Part shown: positions 30,403 to 39,387 of the stretch, one piece after another
How positions within the stretch are numbered: the stretch's first letter is position 1
How the letters are laid out: the number at the start of each line of letters is the position of its first letter
DNA from: Aquibium sp. A9E412
GTDB lineage: Bacteria; Pseudomonadota; Alphaproteobacteria; Rhizobiales; Rhizobiaceae
Assembly (NCBI RefSeq): GCF_030398335.1
Contig: NZ_JAOAOP010000033.1
Span: 1-39,387, forward strand
Length of the DNA: 39,387 bases
Direction: 5' to 3'
Position numbers and translations under genes: made by a program
The notes under the pieces: generated by a model
The model's input: only the letters and a program-made list of their open reading frames with translations
Told to the model about the DNA's origin: nothing
Databases searched by the model: none

Positions 30403-31125
30403 ATGGCCAGAGCCATCACCGACACCGCTGCCATGCTGACTCTTTTTCATCACCCGCTCTATGCCTCGTGCCGCTTCGTCCGGCTGCTGTTCGGCGAGTA
30501 CGGCGAGGAGCTGGCGCTGATCGAGGAGCGGCCGTGGCTGCGCCGCCGCGAGTTCCTGGCGCTCAACCCGGCCGCCACCCTGCCGGTGCTGCTCGCCGAG
30601 GGCGACCAGCCGGTCGTCGGGGCCGCGGCGATCGGCGAGTATGTCGACGAGACGCGCGGCGTGCTCAAGCGCGAGCGCCGGCTGATGGCCGAGGACCCGG
30701 TCGGGCGGGCCGAGATCCGCCGGCTGATCGACTGGTATCTCGGCAAGATGGACGGCGACGTGACCCGCCATCTGGTGCGCGAGCGCGCGCTGAAGCCGCA
30801 CATGGCGCCGGAGCATGGCGGCGGCTCGCCCGATTCGACGGCCATCCGCGCGGCGCGCGCCAATGTGCGCCAGCACCTGAAATACACCAACTGGCTGGCC
30901 GGCACGCGCAACTGGCTGGCCGGCGAGCGGCTGAGCGCGGCGGACCTCGCCGCCGCCGCCAGCCTGTCGGTGCTCGACTATCTCGGCGAGGTCGACTGGC
31001 GCGACAACGACGCGGCGCGCGACTGGTACAGCCGCGTCAAGTCGCGCCCCGCCTTCCGCCCGCTGCTCGCCGACCGCGTGCGCGGCCTGACGCCGGCCTC
31101 GCACTACGCCGATCTCGACTTCTGA
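30403..31125 (+). CDS. glutathione S-transferase family protein
   Basis: This 240-residue protein has an N-terminal thioredoxin-like GST domain ([22 protein letters not shown], then [10 protein letters not shown] with the cis-proline, and a [11 protein letters not shown] glutathione-binding segment) and a helical C-terminal domain ending [10 protein letters not shown] conserved [20 protein letters not shown] helix supports the family. The ATG at 30433 (MLTLFHHPL) is an equally likely start, since homologues usually begin there and neither site has a strong Shine-Dalgarno. Its stop shares one base with the next ATG (TGATG), so it is coupled to queG. Substrate unknown. Confidence 0.88.
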   Translation: MARAITDTAAMLTLFHHPLYASCRFVRLLFGEYGEELALIEERPWLRRREFLALNPAATLPVLLAEGDQPVVGAAAIGEYVDETRGVLKRERRLMAEDPVGRAEIRRLIDWYLGKMDGDVTRHLVRERALKPHMAPEHGGGSPDSTAIRAARANVRQHLKYTNWLAGTRNWLAGERLSAADLAAAASLSVLDYLGEVDWRDNDAARDWYSRVKSRPAFRPLLADRVRGLTPASHYADLDF

Positions 31126-32279
31126 TGGCCGCCTCCGGCGACCCCGCGGCGCGGCTGCGCGCCCTGGTCGAGGCCGAGGCGCGGAAGACCGGCTTCGACG
31201 CCGTCGGCGTGACGACGCCCGACGCGGTGGAGGGCTCCGGCGAGCGGCTCGCCGCCTTCCTCAAGCTCGGCCGGCACGGCACCATGGACTGGATGGCCGA
31301 CACGGCGGCGCGCCGCGCCAGCCCGCGCGCGCTGTGGTCGCAGGTGCGCTCGATCGTCATGCTGGGCATGAACTACGGCCCCGACGAGGACCCGCTCGCC
31401 GTGCTCGCCCGGCGCGACCGCGGCGCCATCTCCGTCTATGCCCGCAACCGCGACTACCACGACGTGGTCAAGGGCCGGCTCAAGCAGATCGCCGGCCGGC
31501 TCGCCGCGAAGGGCGGCGCCGACGTCAAGGTGTTCGTCGACACCGCGCCGGTGATGGAAAAGCCGCTCGCCGCGGCCGCCGGGCTCGGCTGGCAGGGCAA
31601 GCACACCAACCTGGTCAGCCGGCCGCTCGGCTCGTGGCTGTTCCTCGGCGCCATCTTCACCACCGCGGCGCTCGCTCCCGACCGGCCGGAGCGCGACCAT
31701 TGCGGCTCGTGCCGCGCCTGCCTCGACGTCTGCCCGACCGACGCCTTTCCCGCGCCCTACCAGCTCGATGCGCGGCGCTGCATCTCCTACCTGACGATCG
31801 AGCACAAGGGGCCGATCCCGCGCGCCCTGCGCGGCGCCATCGGCAACCGCATCTACGGCTGCGACGACTGCCTGGCGGTGTGCCCGTGGAACAAGTTCGC
31901 CCGCCGCGCCCGCGAGGCCCGGCTGGTGGCGCGCGACGACCTGCGGGCGCCGCGGCTCGTCGACCTGCTGGCGCTCGACGACGCGGCCTTCCGGCGGCTG
32001 TTTTCCGCCTCGCCGGTCAAGCGCATCGGCCGCGACCGCTTTCTGCGCAACGTGCTTGTGGCGGCCGGCAATTCCGGCGACGCCAGCCTCGTCGCGCCGT
32101 GCCGGCGGCTGGCCGGCGATGCCTCGCCGCTGGTGCGCGGCGCGGCGGTGTGGGCGCTGTCGCGGCTCGCCGCGCCGGACGCGCTTGCCGCGCTTGCCGC
32201 GCGGCTGCGGGCGGACGAGCCGGACGAGCAGGTGCGCGAGGAATGGCGGCACGCCCTTGCCGAGGCGCCGGCGGCATGA
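31125..32279 (+). CDS. queG: epoxyqueuosine reductase QueG
   Basis: The 384-residue enzyme performs the last step of queuosine tRNA modification, reducing epoxyqueuosine with a cobalamin cofactor and two [4Fe-4S] clusters. The first cluster motif is C193/C196/C199 with C203 ([12 protein letters not shown]) and the second is C246/C249/C253 ([10 protein letters not shown]). The N-terminal B12-binding region includes [12 protein letters not shown] and the catalytic Asp in [13 protein letters not shown]-like repeats form the C-terminus (about 310–380). It starts by one-base overlap with the GST gene. Confidence 0.95.
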   Translation: MAASGDPAARLRALVEAEARKTGFDAVGVTTPDAVEGSGERLAAFLKLGRHGTMDWMADTAARRASPRALWSQVRSIVMLGMNYGPDEDPLAVLARRDRGAISVYARNRDYHDVVKGRLKQIAGRLAAKGGADVKVFVDTAPVMEKPLAAAAGLGWQGKHTNLVSRPLGSWLFLGAIFTTAALAPDRPERDHCGSCRACLDVCPTDAFPAPYQLDARRCISYLTIEHKGPIPRALRGAIGNRIYGCDDCLAVCPWNKFARRAREARLVARDDLRAPRLVDLLALDDAAFRRLFSASPVKRIGRDRFLRNVLVAAGNSGDASLVAPCRRLAGDASPLVRGAAVWALSRLAAPDALAALAARLRADEPDEQVREEWRHALAEAPAA

Positions 32280-32292
32280 CACGGAAGGCGCC

Positions 32293-33174
32293 ATGATCGA
32301 CCGTCTGTTCATCTTCGGCGCCGGCTTCTCGGCCCGCGCCTTCGCCCGCACGCTCGCCCCCGGCACCGACGTCCTCGGCACCACCCGCAGCGCCGACAAG
32401 ACGGCGCGGCTTAAGCGCGCCGGCATCCGGCCGCTGCTCTTTTCCGGCGAATCCGTCTCCGAGCCGGTCGCCGATGCGCTCGCCGGCACCACCCACCTGC
32501 TCGTCTCCGCCGCCCCCGGCGAGGCCGGCGACCCGGTGCTCCACGCGGCCGCGGCGGCCATCGCCGAGCGCATGCCGAAGCTCGCCTGGATCGGCTATCT
32601 GTCGACGGTCGGCGTCTATGGCGACCATGGCGGCGCCTGGGTCGACGAGGAGACGCCGTGCCGGCCGGCCTCCCGCCGCTCGACGGCGCGGCTGGCGGCG
32701 GAGGACGCCTGGCTGGCGCTCGGCCGCGAACGCGGCGTGCCGGTCGCCGTGCTGCGGCTGGCCGGCATCTACGGGCCGGGCCGCAACGCCTTCGTCAACC
32801 TAGAGCGCGGCACCGCGCGGCGCGTCGTCAAGCCGGGACAGGTGTTCAACCGCATCCATGTCGACGATATCGCCGGCGGCCTGTCGCACCTGATCGCCGG
32901 CGGCCATGGCGGCCTGTACAACCTGGCCGACGACGAGCCGTCGCCGCCGCAGGACGTGGTCGCCCATGCGGCCGGCCTGATGGGCATCGAGCCGCCGCCC
33001 GAGATCGCCTTCGAGGAGGCCGAGATGGGGCCGATGGCGCGCTCCTTCTACGGCGAGTGCAAGCGCGTCTCCAACGCCCGCATCAAGGCGCTCGGCTACC
33101 GCTTCGCCCGGCCGACCTACCGCGACGCGCTGGCCGCCATGTGGCGTGCCGGCACCTGGCGCAGCGAGGACTGA
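32293..33174 (+). CDS. SDR-type NAD(P)-dependent oxidoreductase (YeeZ-like)
   Basis: The 293-residue protein has an extended-SDR Rossmann start with FGAGFSARAFA (about 8–18), YLSTVGVYGDHGGAWVDE (about 101–118), LRLAGIYGPGRNAFVN (about 154–169) and RIHVDDIAGGLSHL. The tyrosine active site is replaced by a sequence lacking YxxxK at the usual place (RRSTARLAAEDAW), which is common in YeeZ-like proteins. GGAAGG lies 6 nt before the ATG. It lies 13 nt after queG on the same strand, a conserved rhizobial pairing. Substrate unknown. Confidence 0.88.
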   Translation: MIDRLFIFGAGFSARAFARTLAPGTDVLGTTRSADKTARLKRAGIRPLLFSGESVSEPVADALAGTTHLLVSAAPGEAGDPVLHAAAAAIAERMPKLAWIGYLSTVGVYGDHGGAWVDEETPCRPASRRSTARLAAEDAWLALGRERGVPVAVLRLAGIYGPGRNAFVNLERGTARRVVKPGQVFNRIHVDDIAGGLSHLIAGGHGGLYNLADDEPSPPQDVVAHAAGLMGIEPPPEIAFEEAEMGPMARSFYGECKRVSNARIKALGYRFARPTYRDALAAMWRAGTWRSED

Positions 33175-33248
33175 ACCGCCCGGTCGGCGTCGGCGCCCCG
33201 CTGTGTTATGATTCGTCCCGCGGCGGCGGCGAGCGGACGAGGCATGCG

Positions 33249-34274
33249 ATGCGGCGAGACATGACGCGATGGATGCGCCTGGCGGCGCTGGTCGGCGGGC
33301 TCCTGGCGGCCGGCGTGGCGGCGGCTTCCGCCGAGCCGCTCGCCAAGACGCTGTTCGGCCACAAGCAACTGCCCGCCGCCACCGCGCCCGCCGCACACGG
33401 ATTCTACTCCAAGGGCTGCCTGGCCGGCGGCATCGCCATCGCCGTCGACGGGCCCAACTGGCAGGCGATGCGCGTGTCGCGCAACCGCCGCTGGGGCCAT
33501 CCCGAGCTCGTCGCGCTGATCGAGCGGCTGTCGCGCGAGGCGGCCCGCGACGGCTGGCCGGGCCTGCTCGTCGGCGACATCTCGCAGCCGCGCGGCGGGC
33601 CGATGCTGAGCGGCCACGCCTCGCACCAGATCGGCCTCGACGCCGACATCTGGTTCACGCCGATGCCCGACCGGCGCATGAGCGTGGCCGAGCGCGAATC
33701 CGTCAGCGCGGTGTCGATGCTCAAGCCCGGCACGCTGACGGTCGACGACCGCAAGTGGACGCCGGCGCATGCCGCGGTGCTGCGCCGGGCGGCCGGCTAT
33801 CCCGAGGTCGAGCGCATCCTGGTGCATCCCGGCATCAAGAAGAAGCTGTGCGACACGGTGACCGGCGACCGCTCCTGGCTGTCCAAGATCCGCCCCTTCT
33901 GGGGCCATCACTACCATTTCCACGTGCGCATCGGCTGTCCCGACGGGTCGCCCGGCTGCCGCGCGCAGGCGGCGCCACCGGCGAGCGACGGCTGCGGCGA
34001 GCAGCTCGCCTGGTGGTTCACCGAGGAGCCGTGGCGGCCGGCCGAGGGACCGCAGAAGCCCAAGGCGCGCGACGTGATGACGATGGCCGCCCTGCCGGGC
34101 GCCTGCCGCGCCGTGCTCGAGGCGCCGGCGCCGCCGTCGGAGGCGGCGGTCACGCTGGCCGGCCCCGAGGGCGTGCCGCTTCTCGCCTATGGCGGGGCGG
34201 AGCCGGCCCGCGCCTCCGTCGGCCTGCCGCGCACCGACATTCCCGTGCCGCAGCCGCGCCCCGCCGACCGCTAA
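33249..34274 (+). CDS. mepA: penicillin-insensitive murein endopeptidase
   Basis: The 341-residue exported LAS-family zinc metallopeptidase cleaves D-Ala–meso-DAP cross-links of peptidoglycan. A signal peptide (MTRWMRLAALVGGLLAAGVA) precedes EPLAKTLFG. Zinc ligands fit His126 and Asp133 in SGHASHQIGLDADIWF and the HYHFH motif at 221–225, with WGHHYHFHVRIGCP intact. Six cysteines are spaced as in MepA. GGACGAGG before the ATG at 33249 supports this start; 33261 is an alternative. The C-terminal 60 residues are proline-rich and specific to this lineage. A repeat copy follows directly. Confidence 0.93.
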   Translation: MRRDMTRWMRLAALVGGLLAAGVAAASAEPLAKTLFGHKQLPAATAPAAHGFYSKGCLAGGIAIAVDGPNWQAMRVSRNRRWGHPELVALIERLSREAARDGWPGLLVGDISQPRGGPMLSGHASHQIGLDADIWFTPMPDRRMSVAERESVSAVSMLKPGTLTVDDRKWTPAHAAVLRRAAGYPEVERILVHPGIKKKLCDTVTGDRSWLSKIRPFWGHHYHFHVRIGCPDGSPGCRAQAAPPASDGCGEQLAWWFTEEPWRPAEGPQKPKARDVMTMAALPGACRAVLEAPAPPSEAAVTLAGPEGVPLLAYGGAEPARASVGLPRTDIPVPQPRPADR

Positions 34275-34342
34275 AGCGATTCCAGGCGAAGCGGAGACCG
34301 GTTCGTCGTTCGCAAACGCGTCAAGACAACAACTTGGAGCCG
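34275..34342 (+). repeat. dispersed palindromic repeat, copy between mepA and glk
   Basis: Starting one base past the mepA stop, it reads AGCGATTCCAGGCGAAG…ACCGGTTCGTCG…GCAAACGCG, then TCAAGACAACAACTTGGAGCCGA. The outer arms (34276–34283 and 34312–34319) keep the 44-nt spacing of the copies at 39199 and 39301 but are partly mismatched. It may supply a hairpin end for the mepA transcript. Confidence 0.8.
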
Positions 34343-34424
34343 AGGGTGCGGCGCGCGGCGCGCTGTGCTATGCCGCCAGGCGCCGGCTGCGCGCCGGCGG
34401 CTCCAGCAGACGAACATCCCGCCC

Positions 34425-35453
34425 ATGCCGTACACGACCGACCCCGAGACCGTGCTCAACTTCCCGATCCTGGTCGGCGACATCGGCGGCACCAACGCGC
34501 GCTTCGCCATCCTGGTCGATTCCTACGCCGAGCCGCGCCTCTACCCGGTTTTGCGGACGGCCGACTATGCCTCGATCGACGAGGCGATCCAGACGCAGAT
34601 CCTCGACCGCACCTCGATCCAGCCGCGCTCGGCGGTGCTCGCCGTCGCCGGACCGGTCGACGGCGACGAGATCGACCTGACCAACTGCGACTGGGTCGTG
34701 CGGCCGAGGGGCATGATCGCCGCGCTCGGCTTTTCCGACGTCGTCGTGCTCAACGATTTCGAGGCGCAGGCGCTCGCCGTGGTGGCGCTCGACGCCGCGC
34801 ATCTCGAGCGCATCGCCGGGCCGGCCGGCGAGGTCTCCGGCAGCCGCGTCGTGCTCGGCCCCGGCACCGGCCTCGGCGTCGCCGGCCTGGTGCGCGCGCG
34901 GCACATGTGGATCCCGGTGCCCGGCGAAGGCGGCCATGTCGACATCGGTCCGCGCACGGCGCGCGAGATCGCCGTGTTCGGCCATGCCGAGACCATCGAG
35001 GGGCGCATGTCGGCCGAGCAGATGCTGAGCGGGCACGGCCTTGTCAACCTCTACCGCGCCGTCGCGGCGGCCGACGGCGCCGAGCCGCTGCTCGCCGGGC
35101 CGGCGGCCATCACCGGGGCGGCGCTTTCCGGCGACGACGCCACGGCGAAGGCGACGCTCGACCTGTTCGTGACGCTGCTCGGGCGGGTCGCCGGCGACCT
35201 GGCGCTGATCTTCATGAGCCGTGGCGGCGTCTACCTGACCGGCGGCATCGCGCAGAAGATCCTGCCGGCGCTGAAGAACGGGCTGTTCCGCGCCGCCTTC
35301 GAGGACAAGGCGCCGCACAGCGCGCTGATGCGCACGATCCCGGCCTATGTGATCACCGACCCGCTCGCCGCGCTTGCCGGGCTCGCCGCCTATGCGCGCA
35401 CGCCGGCCCGCTTCGGCGTCGAGACGCGCGGCCGGCGCTGGCGCAGCGTGTAG
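34425..35453 (+). CDS. glk: glucokinase
   Basis: The 342-residue enzyme phosphorylates glucose with ATP to glucose 6-phosphate. It has the ATP phosphate motif [10 protein letters not shown] (18–27), the catalytic Asp111 in [10 protein letters not shown], the second phosphate region [12 protein letters not shown] (about 162–173), the substrate segment [12 protein letters not shown] and the adenosine motif region [10 protein letters not shown]. This is the Pfam Glucokinase (hexokinase-A) group, not the ROK group. A short gap after the repeat copy holds a GCCGGC-TGCGC-GCCGGC hairpin but no clear promoter. Confidence 0.95.
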   Translation: MPYTTDPETVLNFPILVGDIGGTNARFAILVDSYAEPRLYPVLRTADYASIDEAIQTQILDRTSIQPRSAVLAVAGPVDGDEIDLTNCDWVVRPRGMIAALGFSDVVVLNDFEAQALAVVALDAAHLERIAGPAGEVSGSRVVLGPGTGLGVAGLVRARHMWIPVPGEGGHVDIGPRTAREIAVFGHAETIEGRMSAEQMLSGHGLVNLYRAVAAADGAEPLLAGPAAITGAALSGDDATAKATLDLFVTLLGRVAGDLALIFMSRGGVYLTGGIAQKILPALKNGLFRAAFEDKAPHSALMRTIPAYVITDPLAALAGLAAYARTPARFGVETRGRRWRSV

Positions 35454-35461
35454 CCGGCGCT

Positions 35462-35490
35462 GCTCGGCCATTGCAACGCGCCGGCCGAGC
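35462..35490. terminator. inverted repeat after glk
   Basis: GCTCGGCC (35462–35469) and GGCCGAGC (35483–35490) form a perfect 8-bp stem with a 13-nt loop in the 91-nt gap between glk and the ABC exporter gene. No T-run is present. Confidence 0.35.
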
Positions 35491-35544
35491 GGGCATAGAC
35501 CGTGGCGCCGGCCGGGCGCGGCGGCGGTAACGGACAGGACGGCA

Positions 35545-37404
35545 GTGGCGGACAGGACGCAAGCCAAGCGCAAGGCCGATCCCGGCGAGATCGTCGCGGT
35601 GATCCGCCGCGTGCTGGCCGAGAACGGGCGCGACTACATTCCGCACTACGCGGTGGCCGCCGTGTGCATGCTGGCGATCGCCGGCACCACGGCGTTCTCG
35701 GCCTGGATCATGCGCGACATCGTCGACGAGGTGTTCTACCGCCAGCGCTGGGAGCTGCTGTGGCCGATCTGCGGCGCCATCCTGGCCGCCTTCACCATCC
35801 GCGGCTTCGCCACCTACGGCCAGGCGGTGCTGCTCGCCCGCGTCGGCAACAACATCGTGGCGCGCTACCAGCGGCGCATCTTCGACCATCTGATGAAGCT
35901 CGGCGTCGGCTTCTTCACGCTGACGCGCTCGGGCCAGCTCGCCGCCCAGATCAGCCAGAACGTCACCGGCGTGCGCGACCTGTTGAACATGACGCTGACC
36001 TCGCTGGCCCGCGACGCCGTCACGCTGGTGGCGCTGGTCGTCGTCATGGTGATGCAGGACCCGCTCCTGTCGGTCATCGCGCTGACCATCGGCCCGCCGC
36101 TGATCTTCGCCGTCAACTACCTGATGAAGCGGCTGCGCCGGGCGACCCGCGAGGCGGTGGAGATCAATTCGCGGCTGCTCGGCGCCATCCAGGAATCGAC
36201 GCAGGGCATCGCCATCATCAAGGCCTTCACCATGGAGGAGCAGCTCGCCCGCCGCATGGGCGTGCTGATCGAGCATGCCGAGGGCCGCGCCAACCGCATC
36301 GCGCGGGTGTCGGAGCGGCTGGCGCCGATCACCGAGGTGCTGTCGGGCTTCGCCATCGCCGGCGTCATCGCCTATGCCGGCTACCGCGCCAGCACCACGG
36401 CCGAGCCGCCGGGCTCCGTCTTCGCCTTCATCACCGCCCTGCTGCTGGCCTACGATCCGGCGCGCAAGCTCGCCCGCGTGCAGGTCAATCTGGAGCGCGC
36501 GCTGGTCAATGCGCGCATGATCTACGAGATCCTCGACATCGAGCCGCACCAGGGCGACGCGGCCGACGCACGGCCGCTCGCCGTCGCCGACGGCCGCATC
36601 CGCTTCGACGGCGTGACCTTCTCCTACGGCGAGGGCCTGCCGGTGCTGCGCGGCGTCAGCTTCGAGGCCGCACCCGGCCGCACGACGGCGATCGTCGGCC
36701 GCTCGGGCGCCGGCAAGTCGACGCTGGTGGCGCTGCTCGAGCGCTTCTACGACGTCGACGCCGGCCGCATCACCATCGACGGCCAGGACATCGCCGGCGT
36801 CACCAAGCGTTCGCTGCGCCAGGCGATCGCCTACGTCTCGCAGCAGCCCTATCTCTTCGAGGGCTCGATCCGCGACAACATCCGCTACGGCCGCCCCGGG
36901 GCGAGCGACGCCGAGGTCGAGGAGGCGGCGCGGCTGGCGCATGCCGACGACTTCATCCGCCGCCAGCCCGACGGTTACGACACCATGGTCGGCGAGAACG
37001 GCGTCACGCTGTCGGGCGGCCAGCGCCAGCGCGTGTCGATCGCCCGCGCCATCCTGCGCGACGCGCCGATCCTGCTGCTCGACGAGGCGACCTCCGCGCT
37101 CGACAACGAATCGGAGGCGCGCGTGCAGGCGGCGCTCGAACAGGTGATGCGCGGCCGCACGACGATCGTCATCGCCCACCGCCTGTCGACGGTCGTCAAC
37201 GCCGACCACATCGTTGTCATGGAGGACGGCGAGGTGGTCGAGGAGGGCACGCACGGCGCGCTTGTCGCGCGGCCGGGCGGCGTGTATGCGCGCTTCCACC
37301 GCATGCAGGGCAAGCCCGGCGACCTGCTCGACCCGGCGCCGGCCGACCGCGCGGTGGTGCGGCCGCAGCCGCAGACGGCGGGCCAGGAAGGGGACACAGG
37401 ATGA
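35545..37404 (+). CDS. ABC transporter ATP-binding protein/permease (MsbA/LipA-exporter type)
   Basis: The 619-residue half-transporter is an exporter with six hydrophobic segments (about residues 30–310) fused to an ATPase domain. Walker [10 protein letters not shown] is at 385–393, the LSGGQ signature at 489–493, Walker [10 protein letters not shown] with Asp513/Glu514, and the H-loop VIAHRLSTV. It dimerises to flip lipids or export hydrophobic compounds; MsbA-like members move lipid A core, but the substrate here is unknown. GTG at 35545 is used as start because ACAGGACGGCA precedes it and the sequence onward is conserved. Its stop overlaps the dapB start (ATGA). Confidence 0.92.
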   Translation: MADRTQAKRKADPGEIVAVIRRVLAENGRDYIPHYAVAAVCMLAIAGTTAFSAWIMRDIVDEVFYRQRWELLWPICGAILAAFTIRGFATYGQAVLLARVGNNIVARYQRRIFDHLMKLGVGFFTLTRSGQLAAQISQNVTGVRDLLNMTLTSLARDAVTLVALVVVMVMQDPLLSVIALTIGPPLIFAVNYLMKRLRRATREAVEINSRLLGAIQESTQGIAIIKAFTMEEQLARRMGVLIEHAEGRANRIARVSERLAPITEVLSGFAIAGVIAYAGYRASTTAEPPGSVFAFITALLLAYDPARKLARVQVNLERALVNARMIYEILDIEPHQGDAADARPLAVADGRIRFDGVTFSYGEGLPVLRGVSFEAAPGRTTAIVGRSGAGKSTLVALLERFYDVDAGRITIDGQDIAGVTKRSLRQAIAYVSQQPYLFEGSIRDNIRYGRPGASDAEVEEAARLAHADDFIRRQPDGYDTMVGENGVTLSGGQRQRVSIARAILRDAPILLLDEATSALDNESEARVQAALEQVMRGRTTIVIAHRLSTVVNADHIVVMEDGEVVEEGTHGALVARPGGVYARFHRMQGKPGDLLDPAPADRAVVRPQPQTAGQEGDTG

Positions 37405-38216
37405 GCGACATGAAGCTGGTGGTGACGGGCGCGGCCGGCCGCATGGGTCAGGCGCTGGTGCGCGCCGTCCACACCATGGAGGGCGTGCGCGTGGCCGGCG
37501 CGCTGGAGCGCCGCGGCTCGCCGTATGTCGGTCGCGACGCCGGCGAGCTCGCCGGCATCGGCATCATCGGCGCCGAGATCACCGACGATCCGCTGCCGGC
37601 GATGGCCGCCGCCGACGGCGTGCTCGACTTCACCGGCCCCGCCGCCACCGTTGCGTTCGCCGGCTATGCCGCCCAGGCACGCATCGTGCACGTTATCGGC
37701 ACCACCGGCTGCTCGGCCGAGGACGAGGCGGCGATCGCCGCGGCCGCGCGCCACGCCACCATCGTCAAGTCCGGCAACATGAGCCTCGGCGTCAACCTTC
37801 TGGCGGTGCTGGTGCGCCAGGCCGCGCGCGCGCTCGACGCCGATTTCGACATCGAGATCGTCGAGATGCACCATCGCCACAAGGTCGACGCGCCGTCGGG
37901 CACCGCGCTGATGCTCGGCGAGGCGGCGGCCGAGGGCCGCGGCATCGCGCTTGCCGAGCACAGCGAGCGCGGCCGCGACGGCCACACCGGCGCGCGCGCC
38001 GACGGCGCCATCGGCTTCGCCGCGCTGCGCGGCGGCACGGTGGTCGGCGAGCACAGCGTCATCCTGGCCGGCCACGGCGAGCGCGTCGTGCTCGGCCACC
38101 AGGCGGAGGACCGGGCGATCTTCGCGCGCGGCGCCGTCAAGGCGGCGCTGTGGGCGCATGGCCGCAAGCCCGGCCTCTACTCCATGCACGACGTGCTCGG
38201 CCTTGCCGCGGCATGA
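37401..38216 (+). CDS. dapB: 4-hydroxy-tetrahydrodipicolinate reductase
   Basis: The 271-residue enzyme catalyses the second committed step of the DAP/lysine pathway. The NAD(P)-binding motif GAAGRMG is at residues 10–16 and the catalytic region [15 protein letters not shown] at 155–169, with His157 and Lys161 at the positions of the E. coli catalytic pair. GTTGCS follows the IG TTG segment near 100. It is translationally coupled to the upstream exporter gene by a 4-nt overlap and precedes gpmA by 57 nt. Confidence 0.96.
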   Translation: MSDMKLVVTGAAGRMGQALVRAVHTMEGVRVAGALERRGSPYVGRDAGELAGIGIIGAEITDDPLPAMAAADGVLDFTGPAATVAFAGYAAQARIVHVIGTTGCSAEDEAAIAAAARHATIVKSGNMSLGVNLLAVLVRQAARALDADFDIEIVEMHHRHKVDAPSGTALMLGEAAAEGRGIALAEHSERGRDGHTGARADGAIGFAALRGGTVVGEHSVILAGHGERVVLGHQAEDRAIFARGAVKAALWAHGRKPGLYSMHDVLGLAAA

Positions 38217-38273
38217 CCGCCCGCCGCACCGGCCCGGCCGTGCGATCCTTCCGCTGACAGACCAGGAGACACC

Positions 38274-38894
38274 ATGTCCGGCACCCTCGTCCTCGTGCGC
38301 CACGGCCAGAGCGAATGGAACCTGAAGAACCTGTTCACCGGCTGGAGGGACCCCGGCCTCAGCGACAAGGGCCATGAGGAGGCGCGGGCGGCCGGCGACC
38401 GGCTGAAGGCGCACGGCATCCGCCCCGACATCGCCTTCACCTCGGTGCTGTCGCGCGCCATCGTGACCAACGATCACATCCTCGAGGTGCTCGGCCAGAG
38501 CGATCTCGAGACGATCCGCGACGAAGCGCTCAACGAGCGCGACTACGGCGATCTCGCCGGCCTCAACAAGGACGACGCGCGCGCCAGATGGGGCGAGGAG
38601 CAGGTGCATGTGTGGCGCCGCTCCTACGACGTGCCGCCGCCGGGCGGCGAGAGCCTGAGGGACACCGGCGCGCGCGTCTGGCCCTACTATCTGCACGACA
38701 TCCAGCCGCACGTGCTGCGCGGCGAGACGGTGCTCGTCAGCGCGCACGGCAACTCGCTGCGCGCGCTGGTGATGGCGCTCGACGGGCTGACCGGCGCGCA
38801 GATCGTCAAGATGGAGATCGCCACCGGCGTGCCCATCGTCTACCGGCTCAACGCCGATTCGACCGTCGCCTCGAAGGAGACGCTGGAGGCCTGA
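38274..38894 (+). CDS. gpmA: 2,3-bisphosphoglycerate-dependent phosphoglycerate mutase
   Basis: The 206-residue enzyme interconverts 3- and 2-phosphoglycerate in glycolysis. The phosphohistidine motif [10 protein letters not shown] places the catalytic histidine at residue 10, the [14 protein letters not shown] substrate segment follows, and the second histidine is in [11 protein letters not shown]. At 206 residues it is the short form common in Alphaproteobacteria, lacking parts of the 250-residue E. coli enzyme. CAGGAG precedes the ATG by 6 nt. It is the last protein gene before tRNA-Leu. Confidence 0.96.
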   Translation: MSGTLVLVRHGQSEWNLKNLFTGWRDPGLSDKGHEEARAAGDRLKAHGIRPDIAFTSVLSRAIVTNDHILEVLGQSDLETIRDEALNERDYGDLAGLNKDDARARWGEEQVHVWRRSYDVPPPGGESLRDTGARVWPYYLHDIQPHVLRGETVLVSAHGNSLRALVMALDGLTGAQIVKMEIATGVPIVYRLNADSTVASKETLEA

Positions 38895-38908
38895 GCGCGC
38901 ACCGCCGC

Positions 38909-38952
38909 GCCGCACGGCCCGGCGGCCGCGGCGCGGCGCGCGGCCGTGCGGC
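38909..38952. terminator. long GC-rich inverted repeat after gpmA
   Basis: GCCGCACGGCC (38909–38919) and GGCCGTGCGGC (38942–38952) form a perfect 11-bp stem enclosing a 22-nt GC-rich centre. It lies 15 nt after the gpmA stop and probably ends the dapB–gpmA transcript before the tRNA promoter. No T-run follows. Confidence 0.6.
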
Positions 38953-38993
38953 GACAAACCGGCGGGCGCCGGCGCACAGGTGGAAAATCCGCG

Positions 38994-39022
38994 TTGACAC
39001 GGCAGCCCCGCCCGCCTACATC
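38994..39022 (+). promoter_or_regulatory. sigma-70 promoter of tRNA-Leu
   Basis: A consensus TTGACA (38994–38999), a 17-nt spacer and TACATC (39017–39022) place the transcription start about 7 nt before the tRNA 5' end at 39036. This is the best -35 box in the window. Confidence 0.7.
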
Positions 39023-39035
39023 GGCAGCGCAACCG

Positions 39036-39120
39036 GCCCAGGTGGCGGAATTGGTAGACGCGCACGGTTCAGGTCCGTGTGCCGCGAGGCGTGGAGGTTC
39101 GAGTCCTCTCCTGGGCACCA
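39036..39120 (+). tRNA. tRNA-Leu (anticodon CAG)
   Basis: The 85-nt class II tRNA has acceptor arms GCCCAGG and CCTGGGC, a D-loop GGCGGAATTGGTAGACGC, anticodon loop TTCAGGT with CAG at 39070–39072, a long variable arm and T-loop GTTCGAGTCC. The CCA end (39118–39120) is encoded. It reads CUG, the dominant leucine codon in such a GC-rich genome. Confidence 0.97.
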
Positions 39121-39139
39121 TCCCCTTCGGGGGGATGGT
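39117..39139. terminator. hairpin terminator of tRNA-Leu
   Basis: ACCATCCCC and GGGGATGGT form a perfect 9-bp stem around TTCGG. It starts at the encoded CCA, so it would overlap the mature 3' end, as in some tRNA genes where processing follows. No T-run follows. Confidence 0.5.
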
Positions 39140-39198
39140 CCGCCGCGCATCTCCCGACATCGTCGATCGAAGACCGCCGAGCCCCGCCGGCCGCCATG

Positions 39199-39298
39199 GC
39201 GTTTGCAGGCGACCTGGAAACCGCTTCGCCGGCCGCAAACGCGTCAGGACGATAACTTAGAGCCGATCTGCGATGCGGTGAGAAGCAGATCGGATCTA
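39199..39298 (+). repeat. dispersed palindromic repeat, tandem copy 1
   Basis: The head has perfect 8-bp arms GCGTTTGC (39199–39206) and GCAAACGC (39235–39242) with inner GGCGA and TCGCC. The tail carries TCAGGACGATAACTTAGAGCC, then a second perfect stem CCGATCTGC (39263–39271) and GCAGATCGG (39285–39293). A second copy begins at 39301, a period of 102 bp. Degenerate relatives lie at 5684, 7801, 15596 and 34275. It contains no gene. Confidence 0.85.
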
Positions 39299-39300
39299 TA

Positions 39301-39387
39301 GCGTTTCCAGGCGAAGTGGAAACCGGTTCGCCGTTCGGAAACGCGTGAAAACAATGAGTTAGAGCCGATCTGCGATTCCGTGAAACG
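39301..39387 (+). repeat. dispersed palindromic repeat, tandem copy 2 (cut by window end)
   Basis: The arms are GCGTTTCC (39301–39308) and GGAAACGC (39337–39344), 44 nt overall as in copy 1, with inner GGCGAA and TTCGCC also perfect. Relative to copy 1 both arms changed (GC to CC on the left, GC to GG on the right) so pairing is preserved. The tail GAAAACAATGAGTTAGAGCC and CCGATCTGCGAT follows and the window ends inside it. Confidence 0.85.

Noticed and set aside
35353-37299. 648-codon minus-strand frame opposite the ABC exporter
   Set aside because: The sense strand encodes an exporter with every ATPase motif; the antisense product has no recognisable domain.
39199-39387. Repeats beside tRNA-Leu as attachment sites of an integrated element
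   Set aside because: The repeats do not copy the tRNA 3' end, no integrase lies in the window, and relatives of the repeat occur at unrelated gaps.

Overview
The window is GC-rich (about 70% by eye), densely coded bacterial DNA with no phage, insertion-sequence or CRISPR signal. Gene content and order point to a member of the Hyphomicrobiales (Rhizobiales, Alphaproteobacteria): a cysG–DUF2849–sulfite reductase–cysH–DUF934 sulfate-assimilation run, an Arg/Lys-tailed S21 protein, an NDUFA9-like oxidoreductase, dapB–gpmA–tRNA-Leu, EcfG-type promoter motifs, and a dispersed palindromic repeat of the kind seen in rhizobial genomes. The species cannot be named from the sequence.

Layout. 1–78 is the end of an unidentified gene. 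223–7801 is an uptake/catabolic cluster: an SDR oxidoreductase, a convergent PAS–LuxR regulator, and a complete branched-chain-amino-acid-type ABC transporter (binding protein, two ATPases, two permeases) whose last permease overlaps an alpha/beta hydrolase by 4 nt. 7846–8301 is a host-attachment-family protein with an EcfG-like promoter. 8540–13288 is the assimilatory sulfate reduction operon. 13347–14975 is a GMC flavoprotein. 15180–15440 is rpsU (TTG start). 15441–15863 is non-coding with hairpins and a repeat fragment. 15864–16073 is a 69-residue orphan with a NepR-like C-terminus and its own EcfG-like promoter.

16367–22288 is a second substrate-uptake module: a TRAP transporter operon, a GMC dehydrogenase and a divergent IclR regulator. 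Nearly the same 16-bp element sits just downstream of the predicted TRAP -10 box and between the GMC and IclR genes, so one regulator probably controls both. 22307–24754 is gyrB. 24901–27543 is an exported caspase-fold protein with about seven 48-residue TPR-like repeats.

27726–39120 is mostly housekeeping: NDUFA9-like protein, TauE/SafE permease, uppP, a GST, queG, a YeeZ-like SDR, mepA, glk, an MsbA-type ABC exporter coupled to dapB, gpmA and tRNA-Leu(CAG). The window ends in two tandem copies of the palindromic repeat, whose 8-bp arms differ by a compensatory change.

No single cassette here is clearly a new defence or biosynthetic system. The strongest leads are the IclR/TRAP/GMC regulon with visible operators, the NepR-like orphan with its EcfG-type promoter, the caspase–TPR protein, and the structured repeat family.
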